A DNA stretch of 10,495 nt from assembly GCA_905214155.1 (NCBI GenBank), contig CAJMLC010000057.1:1-10495 (forward strand), written 5' to 3'. Source of the DNA: an uncultured bacterium. GTDB lineage: Bacteria > Bacillota > Clostridia > Oscillospirales > Oscillospiraceae. This document shows positions 1 to 6,827 of this stretch, one piece after another (position 1 is the stretch's first letter; each line of letters begins with the position of its first letter). Under the pieces are notes generated by a model. It did not search any database. It saw only the letters and a list, made by a program, of their open reading frames with translations, and was not told the origin of the DNA. The translations under genes and the position numbers were made by a program.

Positions 1-43
1 TATAGAGAAGCAGCTTTGACAACTTATACATTCTCGCATCCCC

Positions 44-186
44 CAGTCTGCGCGGAGCGCAGACTGCCCCCTCTTGGCCTTTTCGGGCAACCAATGGTCG
101 TCCTCCCTACGTTCCCCGCCGGAAGTACGACAGACTACGTAGGGGCGGGCATGGCCCGCCCGAAGGGCCGATGCTCTCATCGGCCC
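44..186. repeat. Cluster of palindromes, probable dispersed intergenic repeat
   Basis: Three perfect hairpins lie close together. The first has 10-bp arms at 44-53 and 57-66 with a 3-nt loop. The second has 8-bp GC-only arms at 143-150 and 154-161. The third has 9-bp arms at 165-173 and 178-186 with a CTCT loop. A further 8-bp inverted pair, CCCTACGT at 105-112 and ACGTAGGG at 137-144, brackets the middle. None is followed by a clear T-run on either strand, so they do not look like ordinary terminators, although they could stop or stabilise the transcript of the flavoprotein operon ending at 260. GC-rich palindromes of the form GTAGGGGCGGGC...GCCCGCCC are, from memory, common as dispersed repeats in Oscillospiraceae; that family assignment is inference. 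No protein gene is seen in 1-259. Confidence 0.55.
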
Positions 187-252
187 GTATGATCTGCATA
201 AGAGCGACGGTCTCCAAAACCGTAGGCTCAGGCTTCAGGCCCTTGTGGGCTG
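182..252 (+). pseudogene. Degenerate tRNA-Trp (CCA anticodon) relic
   Basis: A perfect anticodon arm is present: 5-bp stem ACGGT/ACCGT (207-211 and 219-223) around the 7-nt loop CTCCAAA (212-218), giving anticodon CCA for tryptophan. The preceding GAGC (202-205) and following AGG also match tRNA-Trp. GGCCCGT (182-188) can pair with GTGGGCT (245-251) as an acceptor stem with four Watson-Crick and three G-T pairs. A T-arm-like segment (229-245) carries TTCAGGC where TTCRANY is expected and has a C-C mismatch closing the stem. The D-loop (195-201) is only 7 nt and lacks the GG pair, and no CCA end follows. The body is therefore decayed around an intact anticodon arm and is unlikely to be a working tRNA. 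Its 5' edge overlaps the last palindrome of the upstream repeat cluster. Confidence 0.55.
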
Positions 253-259
253 CGCGGCC

Positions 260-1858
260 TTATGGTTCACGGAGTTCTGCGATCAGTGCCTCCGCGCAGC
301 GCAGCCCGTCGACCGCCGCGGACGTGATGCCCCCGGCATAGCCAGCGCCCTCGCCGCAGGGATAGAGGCCCCGCAGCCCGACTGACTGCTTCGTCTCGCC
401 GCGCAGGATGCGCACGGGGCTGGAGCTGCGCGTCTCCGGCGCGGTCAATACCGCGTCCGGACTGGCAAAACCGTGCAGCTTCCGATCCAGCGCCGGGATG
501 GCCTGTTCGAGCACGGATGTGATCCGCTCCGGCAGAACATCGTGCAGATCGCAGAGCGTCACACCCGGCCGATACGTCGGCCGGACACTGCCAAGCGTCG
601 TACTGGCCCGGTGCGCCAGAAAATCGCCCGCCAGCTGCGCCGGAGCCTGATAATTCGCGCCGCCCGCGCGGAACGCCGCCCGCTCAATTTCACGCTGCCA
701 GCGCATCCCGCCGAGGACATCCTTCTCTGGAAAATCCTCCGGTGTGAGCGTCACGAGCAGCGCCGCGTTCGCGTTCTCGCCGTCCCGCGCAAAGTCGCTC
801 ATCCCGTTCGTCACCACGCCGCCTTCCTCGCTCGCCGCGGCGACGACGTGCCCGCCGGGGCACATGCAGAACGTGTAGGCCGACGTCCCGTCCGGAAAAC
901 GCACATTCAATTTATAGTCCGCCGCGCCGAGCCGGTCTGCAAACGCGCCATACTGGCTCTCGTTTACCATCTCCTGCCGGTGCTCGATTCGCACGCCCAT
1001 TGAGAACGCCTTCGCCTCCATCGGCACGCCGCTCTGCAGCAGCGTCTCAAACGTGTCGCGCGCGCTGTGCCCGATCGCCAGAATAGCATGGCGGCACGGG
1101 AGCGTATACGTCTCTCCCCTTTCGCAGACCTCCACCCCGGAGAGCGCACCGCCCTCCCGCAAAAATCCCGTGACCTGCGCGCCGAAGCGCACCTCGCCGC
1201 CGAGCGCAAGGATGCGCCGCCTCAGATTCTGCACCACGGTCAGCAGCACGTCTGTCCCGATGTGCGGCTTCGCATCGTAGAGGATCGATTCATCCGCGCC
1301 CGCCGCCGCGAACTGCTCCAGGATCCACTGGATGCGCGGGTCGTTGACGCCGGTATTGAGCTTCCCGTCGGAGAATGTCCCCGCGCCGCCCTCGCCGAAC
1401 TGCACATTGCTCGCCGGGTCGAGCGTACCCGTTTCCCAGAACCGCCGCACCGCCTCGTGCCGTGCGGCCGCGTCCTGCCCGCGCTCGAGCACGATGGGCC
1501 GCAGCCCAGCCAGCGCGAGCGCGAGCGCCGCGAACATCCCGCCCGGCCCGAATCCGATCACCACCGGCCGTTCGTCCGTCTGCGCCGCGCACGGCGGCTC
1601 ATATATAGTTGTGACCGCGATGGCCGCCTTCGGGTTCCGGGCCATCTTCAAGATCTTCTCTTCCTTCCCGTCGACTGTCACGTCGACGGTGCAGACCACG
1701 CGCACGTCCTGCTTTTTCCGCGCGTCGACCGAGCGGCGATGGATGCGCAGCTCCGTGATTTTATCCGGAGCAAGGCGTAATGCCTTTGCCGCCGCGCGGA
1801 GCAGCGCCTCCCGGCTGTCCTCGCCGGGGGTGAACGTCAGATTCTGGATCCGGATCAT
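260..1858 (-). CDS. FAD-dependent oxidoreductase (COG2509-type), 532 aa
   Basis: Soluble flavoprotein of the uncharacterised FAD-dependent dehydrogenase family. An N-terminal domain of about 90 residues carries the family-typical RIHRRSVDARKK segment (39-49). The Rossmann FAD-binding motif GFGPGG follows at residues 102-107, with an acidic E125 at the end of the second strand (IVLERG). The segment FGEGGAGTFSDGKLNTG (154-170) is a family signature, and the C-terminal GEGAGYAGG (502-510) is the second FAD-contact motif of glutathione-reductase-type folds. Length is usual for the family. The ATG at 1858 overlaps the stop of the upstream flavoprotein (4 nt, ATGA), with GGGGAGGA at 1862-1869 as ribosome binding site, so translation is probably coupled. 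Substrate and electron partner are unknown. No clear intrinsic terminator is seen downstream. Family assignment is firm; the reaction is not. Confidence 0.9.
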   Translation of the reverse strand: MIRIQNLTFTPGEDSREALLRAAAKALRLAPDKITELRIHRRSVDARKKQDVRVVCTVDVTVDGKEEKILKMARNPKAAIAVTTIYEPPCAAQTDERPVVIGFGPGGMFAALALALAGLRPIVLERGQDAAARHEAVRRFWETGTLDPASNVQFGEGGAGTFSDGKLNTGVNDPRIQWILEQFAAAGADESILYDAKPHIGTDVLLTVVQNLRRRILALGGEVRFGAQVTGFLREGGALSGVEVCERGETYTLPCRHAILAIGHSARDTFETLLQSGVPMEAKAFSMGVRIEHRQEMVNESQYGAFADRLGAADYKLNVRFPDGTSAYTFCMCPGGHVVAAASEEGGVVTNGMSDFARDGENANAALLVTLTPEDFPEKDVLGGMRWQREIERAAFRAGGANYQAPAQLAGDFLAHRASTTLGSVRPTYRPGVTLCDLHDVLPERITSVLEQAIPALDRKLHGFASPDAVLTAPETRSSSPVRILRGETKQSVGLRGLYPCGEGAGYAGGITSAAVDGLRCAEALIAELREP

Positions 1859-3081
1859 GCGTCCTCCCCGCCCTTCCCGAGCTTACCAGCGACATATCCG
1901 CTCGACCAAGCCCATTGCAGGTTGAATCCGCCGCAGTCCCCGTCGATGTCCAGCACCTCGCCCGCTGCGAACACGCCGGGCGCCAATCGGCTCTCGAGCG
2001 TATCCGCCCGGAACTCCGAAACCAGCACACCGCCCACCGTCACCTGCGCATTGTCAAAGCCCTTCACGCCCGTAACATCGAGCGGAAACGCCTTCGCAAG
2101 TTTACATAATTCATCTATCTGTGCATCGCTGACGCTGTCGAGCGGCTCCGCCATCGCAATGCCAGCCCGCTTGAGCACCGTCTTCCCGAGCCGCGACTGC
2201 AAACTCCCGGAAAACAGCTCCTCCGCCGGGAGCTGCGGGAACCGTTCGCGCCGCTCCCGCAAAAACGCCGCCAGGGCCTCCGCCGGATAGTCCCGGAAGA
2301 GGTCAAGCACGAGCGTCAGCCCTTCCCCGCCGGTCGACGCGGCGCGCGAGAGTTCGAACGCGACCGGCCCGCTCACGCCAAACTCCGTGAATTGCAGCTC
2401 TCCCGCTGTCTCCTGGATCACGCGCCCGCCGCGCCGCAGCGCGACACGGCAATCGGCACGGACGCCCTTGAGCGCCTTGACCCACGTGGGATCGGTCTCG
2501 ATCTGCGTCAGGCAGGGATAGAGCGCCGTGCAGGAATGGCCGAGCTGTCCGAGCAGAAAATACCCGGATCTCACACCGCCGAGGCGCTTGCCCGCGCAGC
2601 CGCCGCAGCAGACGATCAGCCTGTCGCCGAAATACTTCTCCCCGGTCGCAGACACTGCCTCATAGCCGCGCGCCTTTTTCTTGACCTCGATCACATCGCA
2701 CGACGGCACGACCGTCACGCCGCGCTGCTCCACCGCGAAGCGTAGCACATCGAGCACGCTCGACGCCTGATCGCTCAGCGGATAGACCTTGCCGTCCGCC
2801 TCCGCCACGGTCAGAAGCCCCAGCGCACGGAAATAATCCAGCGTCCGCCGCACGCCGAAGCGCTCCAGCGCCGGTTTTACGAACTCCGGCGCGGCCCCAT
2901 GATAGTGCGAAGCGTCCGCGCCGAGATTTGTCAGGTTGCAGCGGCCGTTGCCCGTGGCCAGCAGCTTGCGGCCCACGCGGCCCTGCCGCTCCAGCAGCGT
3001 CACCCGGTTCGCGCCGTCCTCCGCCGCGCTCAGCGCGGCCATCAGGCCGCTGGCCCCGCCGCCAATGATCAAGACTTTCAT
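1855..3081 (-). CDS. NAD(P)/FAD-dependent oxidoreductase, HI0933/BaiN-like family, 408 aa
   Basis: Flavoprotein of the HI0933 (YhiN/BaiN-like, 'aminoacetone oxidase family') group. The FAD-binding GGGASG loop is at residues 7-12. The family hallmark GRKLLATGNGRCNLTN is at 37-52. The C-terminal hallmark GEVLDIDGDCGGFNLQ (374-389) is followed by SSG, closing the FAD site. Length matches the family norm of about 400-420. Start ATG at 3081 is preceded by GGAGGA (3087-3092) with a 5-nt spacer. It is first in a two-gene operon with the COG2509-type protein. BaiN of Clostridium scindens is annotated as a bile-acid reductase, but the family is widespread and that role should not be transferred on homology alone. 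No membrane segment is seen; probably cytoplasmic. Confidence 0.92.
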   Translation of the reverse strand: MKVLIIGGGASGLMAALSAAEDGANRVTLLERQGRVGRKLLATGNGRCNLTNLGADASHYHGAAPEFVKPALERFGVRRTLDYFRALGLLTVAEADGKVYPLSDQASSVLDVLRFAVEQRGVTVVPSCDVIEVKKKARGYEAVSATGEKYFGDRLIVCCGGCAGKRLGGVRSGYFLLGQLGHSCTALYPCLTQIETDPTWVKALKGVRADCRVALRRGGRVIQETAGELQFTEFGVSGPVAFELSRAASTGGEGLTLVLDLFRDYPAEALAAFLRERRERFPQLPAEELFSGSLQSRLGKTVLKRAGIAMAEPLDSVSDAQIDELCKLAKAFPLDVTGVKGFDNAQVTVGGVLVSEFRADTLESRLAPGVFAAGEVLDIDGDCGGFNLQWAWSSGYVAGKLGKGGEDA

Positions 3082-3116
3082 GCGCGTCCTCCGTTGTTGA
3101 AAAATGAATATTATTT

Positions 3117-3145
3117 AGTATAAACCATCTTGTCGGACTTGCCAA
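3117..3145 (-). promoter_or_regulatory. Promoter for the flavoprotein operon (minus strand)
   Basis: Reading the minus strand, TTGGCA (3145-3140) lies 17 nt upstream of TATACT (3122-3117), a good sigma-A arrangement. Transcription would start near 3110, about 30 nt before the 3081 start codon. Its -35 box overlaps the -35 box of the divergent plus-strand promoter. Confidence 0.7.
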
Positions 3146-3167
3146 GTGTCAATTCGGCTGGTACAAT
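3139..3167 (+). promoter_or_regulatory. Promoter for the ylmH-like/MBOAT operon (plus strand)
   Basis: TTGCCA (3139-3144), a 17-nt spacer, then TACAAT (3162-3167) preceded by TGG, so it also fits an extended -10. The expected start is near 3174, giving a leader of about 28 nt containing AAAGGAGG (3187-3194). No terminator or competing promoter is obvious between the four downstream genes, so this probably drives the whole unit to 6774. Confidence 0.72.
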
Positions 3168-3201
3168 ACATTGCGAACGAACGTGCAAAGGAGGCCCCGC
3201 C

Positions 3202-3987
3202 ATGGACAAGCGTGAACAGATCGCGCATCTCGCCGCGACGCGCGAGGAAGAGATGCTGCTCTTGCGCGTGTGCGAAAAACTGGATACCGCCATGCAGCGG
3301 GACATCCCGGCAGCGACGAATTTTCTCTCCAAGCGGGAGCAGATGCTCGTCTGCGAGGTGCTGCGCGGCGCGCCGGTCCGCTTTTTCGGCGGACTTTCCA
3401 CGGCGGAGCGAGAGATCGGCTGCTACCTGCCGGACTATCTGGACGAGGATTGGCTGACGGGCGAGGATGGCCCAGTCGCCGCCGTGCGCGCCGCGTTTTT
3501 TGAGCGCGACACGCTCACGCACCGCGATTTTCTCGGCGCGCTGATGGGCTGCGGCATCAAGCGGGAGACCGTCGGCGACATCTACGTGGCCGAGGGCCGC
3601 TGCGACTTTCTCGTCACGCGCGACATCCTGCCCTACGTCCTGCAAAACCTGACCGACGCGGGCCGGACGCGGCTGCACCTCGAGGAGATCCCACTCTCCG
3701 CGCTCGAAGCGCCGGAGCAGAAGACGAAGCAGATCCGCGGCACGGTCTCGTCCCTGCGACTGGACGGCGTCGTGGCCGAGGGCTTTGCGCTCAGCCGCTC
3801 GCGCGCGGCGGAGGTCATCACTGCGGGCAAAACGGAGCTGAACTACACGCTCTGCGCCAAGCCGGACCGGGCTGTCGCCGAGGGCGACGTGATCTCGGTG
3901 CGGGGCCTTGGCAAAATGCGGCTGGAGGCCGTCGGCGGAAACACGAAAAAAGGGCGGATCTCGATCGAGATCTGCCGGTACATCTAG
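3202..3987 (+). CDS. YlmH-like S4-domain RNA-binding protein, 261 aa
   Basis: The N-terminal two-thirds match the YlmH/'photosystem II S4 domain' family, including the LTHRDFLGALMGCGI segment (about residues 105-119). A C-terminal S4 RNA-binding domain covers about 182-245, with LSRSRAAEVITAGK as its helix-turn-helix-like part. In Bacillus subtilis YlmH has been linked to ribosome-associated quality control and is encoded near divIVA; no cell-division genes are next to it here. The start chosen is the ATG at 3202, which follows AAAGGAGG at 3187-3194 with a 7-nt spacer. An in-frame ATG at 3130 lies inside the promoter spacing and would add an unlikely tail. First gene of a four-gene plus-strand operon; cytoplasmic, probably ribosome or RNA binding. 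Confidence 0.87.
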   Translation: MDKREQIAHLAATREEEMLLLRVCEKLDTAMQRDIPAATNFLSKREQMLVCEVLRGAPVRFFGGLSTAEREIGCYLPDYLDEDWLTGEDGPVAAVRAAFFERDTLTHRDFLGALMGCGIKRETVGDIYVAEGRCDFLVTRDILPYVLQNLTDAGRTRLHLEEIPLSALEAPEQKTKQIRGTVSSLRLDGVVAEGFALSRSRAAEVITAGKTELNYTLCAKPDRAVAEGDVISVRGLGKMRLEAVGGNTKKGRISIEICRYI

Positions 3988-3996
3988 GAGGCTACT

Positions 3997-4236
3997 ATGG
4001 ACAAATCCAGAATCGAACGCATCAACGAGCTGGCCCGCAAGGCCAAGGCCGAGGGCCTGACCGAGGAGGAGATCCTCGAGCGCGACCGGCTGCGGCGCGA
4101 GTATGTCGCGGCGTTCCGCGAAAATCTCGTCGCGGAGCTCGAGAACACCTACATTGTCGACGCCAAAGGCAACAAGCGCAAGCTGAAGTCCAATGCCGAA
4201 AAGCATGCGGATAAAATTCTGAAATACCCGAACTGA
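3997..4236 (+). CDS. UPF0291 (DUF896, YnzC-like) small protein, 79 aa
   Basis: Short, highly charged, probably all-helical protein matching the UPF0291 family: N-terminal RINELARKAKAEGLTEEE (about 8-25), a central RREYVAAFRENL helix, and a C-terminal lysine-rich tail. In B. subtilis ynzC sits with the SOS cell-division inhibitor yneA; no LexA box or yneA homologue is seen here. Function is unknown. AGGAGG (3986-3991) overlaps the TAG stop of the preceding gene, a 9-nt intergenic gap that makes co-translation likely. Only 1 nt separates its stop from the following MBOAT start. Length is typical of the family. Confidence 0.88.
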   Translation: MDKSRIERINELARKAKAEGLTEEEILERDRLRREYVAAFRENLVAELENTYIVDAKGNKRKLKSNAEKHADKILKYPN

Positions 4237-4237
4237 G

Positions 4238-5611
4238 ATGCAGATCACAAACTTTTCGTTTCTCTTCCTCTTTCTCCCCTGCGCGCTTCTGTTTGCCTTC
4301 CTGACCCGCAAACGCCTGCAGGGCCAGAACCTCGCGCTGCTCGCGCTGAGCCTCGCGTTCTACGCCTGTTCCGGGCTGCGTGGGCTGTCCGTACTGCTTG
4401 CGCTGAGCTTTGCCGTGTGGCTGCTGGCGCGGCTGCGCGGGCGCGGCTGGCAGACGCTCGGCATCGTGGTCTGCATTGCGGCGCTCTGCTATTTCAAGTA
4501 TACCGGCTTTCTGACCGACAACTGGAACCGGCTGACCGGGCTGAACGCCGCGATCCCGACGATCGCCGCGCCGCTCGGCATCTCGTTTTTCACGTTCCTC
4601 GCCATCAGCTATCTGGCGGATGTCCGGCGGGGCGCGATCCCGGCGGAGCGGAGCTTTGGCCGTCTGCTGCTCTATTTCACGTTCTTCCCCAAGGCCGCGC
4701 AGGGTCCGCTGATGCGCTATGACGGCCTTGCGCCGCAGCTCGCACAGCGGCAGGCCGACCTGCCGGCTGGCATCGAGCGCTTCATCCTCGGCCTTGGAAA
4801 AAAGGTCCTGCTGGCCGAGGCGGCGGGAAAGGTCGCCTCGCAGGTATTCGTGCTGTCCGCCGTGGCTCTGACGCCGGGGAAAATGTGGCTCGGCGCGATC
4901 TGCTACGCGCTGCAGATCTTCTTCGACTTTGCAGGCTATACCGACATGGCCCTCGGCCTTGGCCGGATGTTCGGCTTCGCGCTGCCGGAAAACTTCAACT
5001 ACCCCTATCTGGCCGATTCCGTCACGGACTTCTGGCGGCGCTGGCATATCACGCTCTCGCAGTGGTTCCGCGACTATGTCTACATCCCCCTCGGCGGCAA
5101 CCGCAGGGGCAAAGCGCGGCAGATTCTGAATCTCTGCGTCGTCTGGCTGCTGACCGGCCTCTGGCACGGGAGCGCATGGACATTTGTGGCGTGGGGTGCG
5201 TGGTACGCGGCGCTGCTGATCCTGGAGAAGCTGTTTTTGGGCCGCTGGCTGCAAAAAGCGCCGAAGATCCTCCGCCATCTCTACGCCCTGCTCGCCATCC
5301 TGATCGGCTGGATCATCTTCAACAGCCCGAGTCTCGGCGCGGCAGGCAAATATCTGCGCGCGCTCTGCTTCCTCGGCGAGGGGACGGGCGCGGACGCGCC
5401 GTTCTTCCTGCTGACGCTGCGGCAGTACGGCCTGCAGCTGGCTGCCGCGCTGGCGCTCTGCACGCCGGTCGGCAAACGGCTGCTGGAACGGCTGGAAGGC
5501 AGCACAGCGGGCCGCTGGCTCAAGCTCGTCCTGCTTGGCGCGGTCTTCGCGCTGTCACTGCTGGCGATGACCGGCTCGACGATGCAGGCGTTCATCTACG
5601 CGCAGTTTTAG
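4238..5611 (+). CDS. MBOAT family O-acyltransferase (AlgI-like), 457 aa
   Basis: Polytopic membrane protein that in AlgI/PatA/DltB-type systems moves acyl, usually acetyl, groups from a cytoplasmic donor across the membrane for polysaccharide or cell-wall modification. Many hydrophobic segments run from residue 5 to 450. Conserved family blocks are visible: FNYPYLADSVTDFWRRWHITLS with H270, and LTGLWHGSAW with H310, the invariant MBOAT histidine. The QGPLMRY segment (155-161) is the usual 'GP' block. Length is normal for the AlgI group. The start lies 1 nt after the UPF0291 stop with no evident Shine-Dalgarno sequence, so it probably relies on translational coupling. Its partner is the SGNH protein immediately downstream. 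The target polymer cannot be told from sequence. Confidence 0.92.
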   Translation: MQITNFSFLFLFLPCALLFAFLTRKRLQGQNLALLALSLAFYACSGLRGLSVLLALSFAVWLLARLRGRGWQTLGIVVCIAALCYFKYTGFLTDNWNRLTGLNAAIPTIAAPLGISFFTFLAISYLADVRRGAIPAERSFGRLLLYFTFFPKAAQGPLMRYDGLAPQLAQRQADLPAGIERFILGLGKKVLLAEAAGKVASQVFVLSAVALTPGKMWLGAICYALQIFFDFAGYTDMALGLGRMFGFALPENFNYPYLADSVTDFWRRWHITLSQWFRDYVYIPLGGNRRGKARQILNLCVVWLLTGLWHGSAWTFVAWGAWYAALLILEKLFLGRWLQKAPKILRHLYALLAILIGWIIFNSPSLGAAGKYLRALCFLGEGTGADAPFFLLTLRQYGLQLAAALALCTPVGKRLLERLEGSTAGRWLKLVLLGAVFALSLLAMTGSTMQAFIYAQF

Positions 5612-5622
5612 GAGGTACGGCC

Positions 5623-6774
5623 ATGAACCTGACAAAGAAACTGCTGTGCCTCGGCTTTCTGCTCGTGCTGGTGCTCGTGCCGCTGCTGACAGCCTACGGT
5701 GTGCTGACCAACCCCATCGGCTGGTCGGCACAGGAAAACCGCGCCCTCGCGGGCAAGCCGGAGGTCTCTGCCGCCGCACTCTGGACGGGCGACACCGCCG
5801 TGCAGACCGAGGATTTTCTGAAGGATCATCTCTACAAACGCAATGCCATTCTGAAATTCGGCGTCTGGTTCCAGATGCGTGTGCTGCACCGGCCCGTGGT
5901 GGAGGATGTGGTGCTCGGTTCGGAAGTCCTGCTCCCGGTGGCGGAGATCGCGGATTACCGCGTTGGAAAGCTCGAAAAGCGGGCGGACGCGATGGCAGAG
6001 AGCCTCGCGGCCATTCAGGCCGCGACCGAGGACGCAGGCGGGCAGTTCTGCTACGTCCTCGTCCCGGAGCAGCGTTCGGCCCTGCGGGACTACTACCCGG
6101 ACTGGATGGAAAACCGCGCCGCGCAGTATGACGCCACGCGCGCGGCCTTCACCGCCGCGATGGAAGCGCACGGCGTCGCGATGCTCGACCTGACGGAGAC
6201 CTACCGCGCCGTGGACGATCTCACGGAATACTATTCCACGGTCGACCACCATTACACCCTCCAAGGTGCGGCGCTGGCCTATCAAGCGGTCTGCGATGCG
6301 CTGGAGCTGCCCTTCGTGCAGCCCGATGTACAGGTCACGGATCAAGTCTTTATTGGCACCTACAACCGGAAGCTGTACGGCCTGTCCCCCGTCTCAGAGC
6401 AGTTCCAGTCCGATCTTGCGGAGTCCATCCCCTACTCCCGCTGGGACAACGGCGAACGCACCGACCGCCCCATGATCGACGCCTCCGGCGCGGAAGCCTA
6501 TTACACCGCCTACATGGGCGGCGACATGGGCGAGACGATCGTCCAGACCGACTGGCCGGAGCTCGGCAAAATTCTGATCGTCGGCGATTCGTTCACGAAC
6601 GCCTTTGAAACGCTCTGCTATCGCAGCTTCGGCGAGATGCGGAGCCTCGATTTCCGGCACTACTCTGAAAAATCGCTCACCGAGTACATTCAGGACTATC
6701 AGCCGGACGTCGTCCTCGTCATGCGCGACGACCTCACCTGCCTGAACACCGGCGGCAACGGTTCTCTGGAATAA
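5623..6774 (+). CDS. DHHW/AlgX-AlgJ-like SGNH surface acyltransferase, 383 aa
   Basis: N-terminal hydrophobic segment (about 6-26) without an obvious cleavage site suggests a membrane anchor with the rest outside. The catalytic layout of AlgX/AlgJ-type SGNH proteins is present: D208-H209-H210 in the family's DHHW-like block (here DHHY) and GDSF at 321-324 with S323 as likely nucleophile. D208, H210 and S323 would form the triad. Expected role is transfer of acetyl groups delivered by the neighbouring MBOAT protein onto an extracellular polymer. ATG at 5623 was chosen because AGGAGGT (5610-5616), overlapping the MBOAT TAG stop, lies 6 nt upstream and the signal segment starts there. The open frame extends 246 codons further upstream, but only as a shadow of the MBOAT gene. 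Last gene of the operon. Confidence 0.9.
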   Translation: MNLTKKLLCLGFLLVLVLVPLLTAYGVLTNPIGWSAQENRALAGKPEVSAAALWTGDTAVQTEDFLKDHLYKRNAILKFGVWFQMRVLHRPVVEDVVLGSEVLLPVAEIADYRVGKLEKRADAMAESLAAIQAATEDAGGQFCYVLVPEQRSALRDYYPDWMENRAAQYDATRAAFTAAMEAHGVAMLDLTETYRAVDDLTEYYSTVDHHYTLQGAALAYQAVCDALELPFVQPDVQVTDQVFIGTYNRKLYGLSPVSEQFQSDLAESIPYSRWDNGERTDRPMIDASGAEAYYTAYMGGDMGETIVQTDWPELGKILIVGDSFTNAFETLCYRSFGEMRSLDFRHYSEKSLTEYIQDYQPDVVLVMRDDLTCLNTGGNGSLE

Positions 6775-6783
6775 CCATACAAT

Positions 6784-6816
6784 AAACGCCTCTCTGCAAC
6801 ATGCAGAGAGGCGTTT
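6784..6816. terminator. Bidirectional intrinsic terminator between convergent operons
   Basis: A perfect 15-bp inverted repeat (6784-6798 and 6802-6816) has a 3-nt loop. On the plus strand the stem ends in TTTT, and on the minus strand it runs into TTTATT. It lies 9 nt after the SGNH gene stop and 11 nt beyond the stop of the convergent GTPase gene, so it can end both transcripts. Confidence 0.9.
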
Positions 6817-6827
6817 TGCCGTCTTAT

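Noticed and set aside
3130..3201. Upstream ATG (3130) as start of the ylmH-like gene
   Set aside because: It would lie within the predicted promoter, has no ribosome binding site, and adds residues not typical of the family; 3202 has an ideal AAAGGAGG.
3115..4311. 398-codon minus-strand open frame opposite the ylmH-like gene
   Set aside because: Runs through the divergent promoter and four gene boundaries; the composition is that of a GC-rich antisense frame.
4022..5278. 418-codon open frame on the minus strand across the MBOAT gene
   Set aside because: Shadow of the GC-rich MBOAT and UPF0291 genes: Arg/Gln/Glu-rich with no domain, while the opposite strand has clear membrane segments and the MBOAT histidines.
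4885..5622. Upstream extension of the SGNH protein frame (246 codons)
   Set aside because: Overlaps the MBOAT coding sequence in another frame and has no recognisable protein; the signal segment and Shine-Dalgarno site place the start at 5623.
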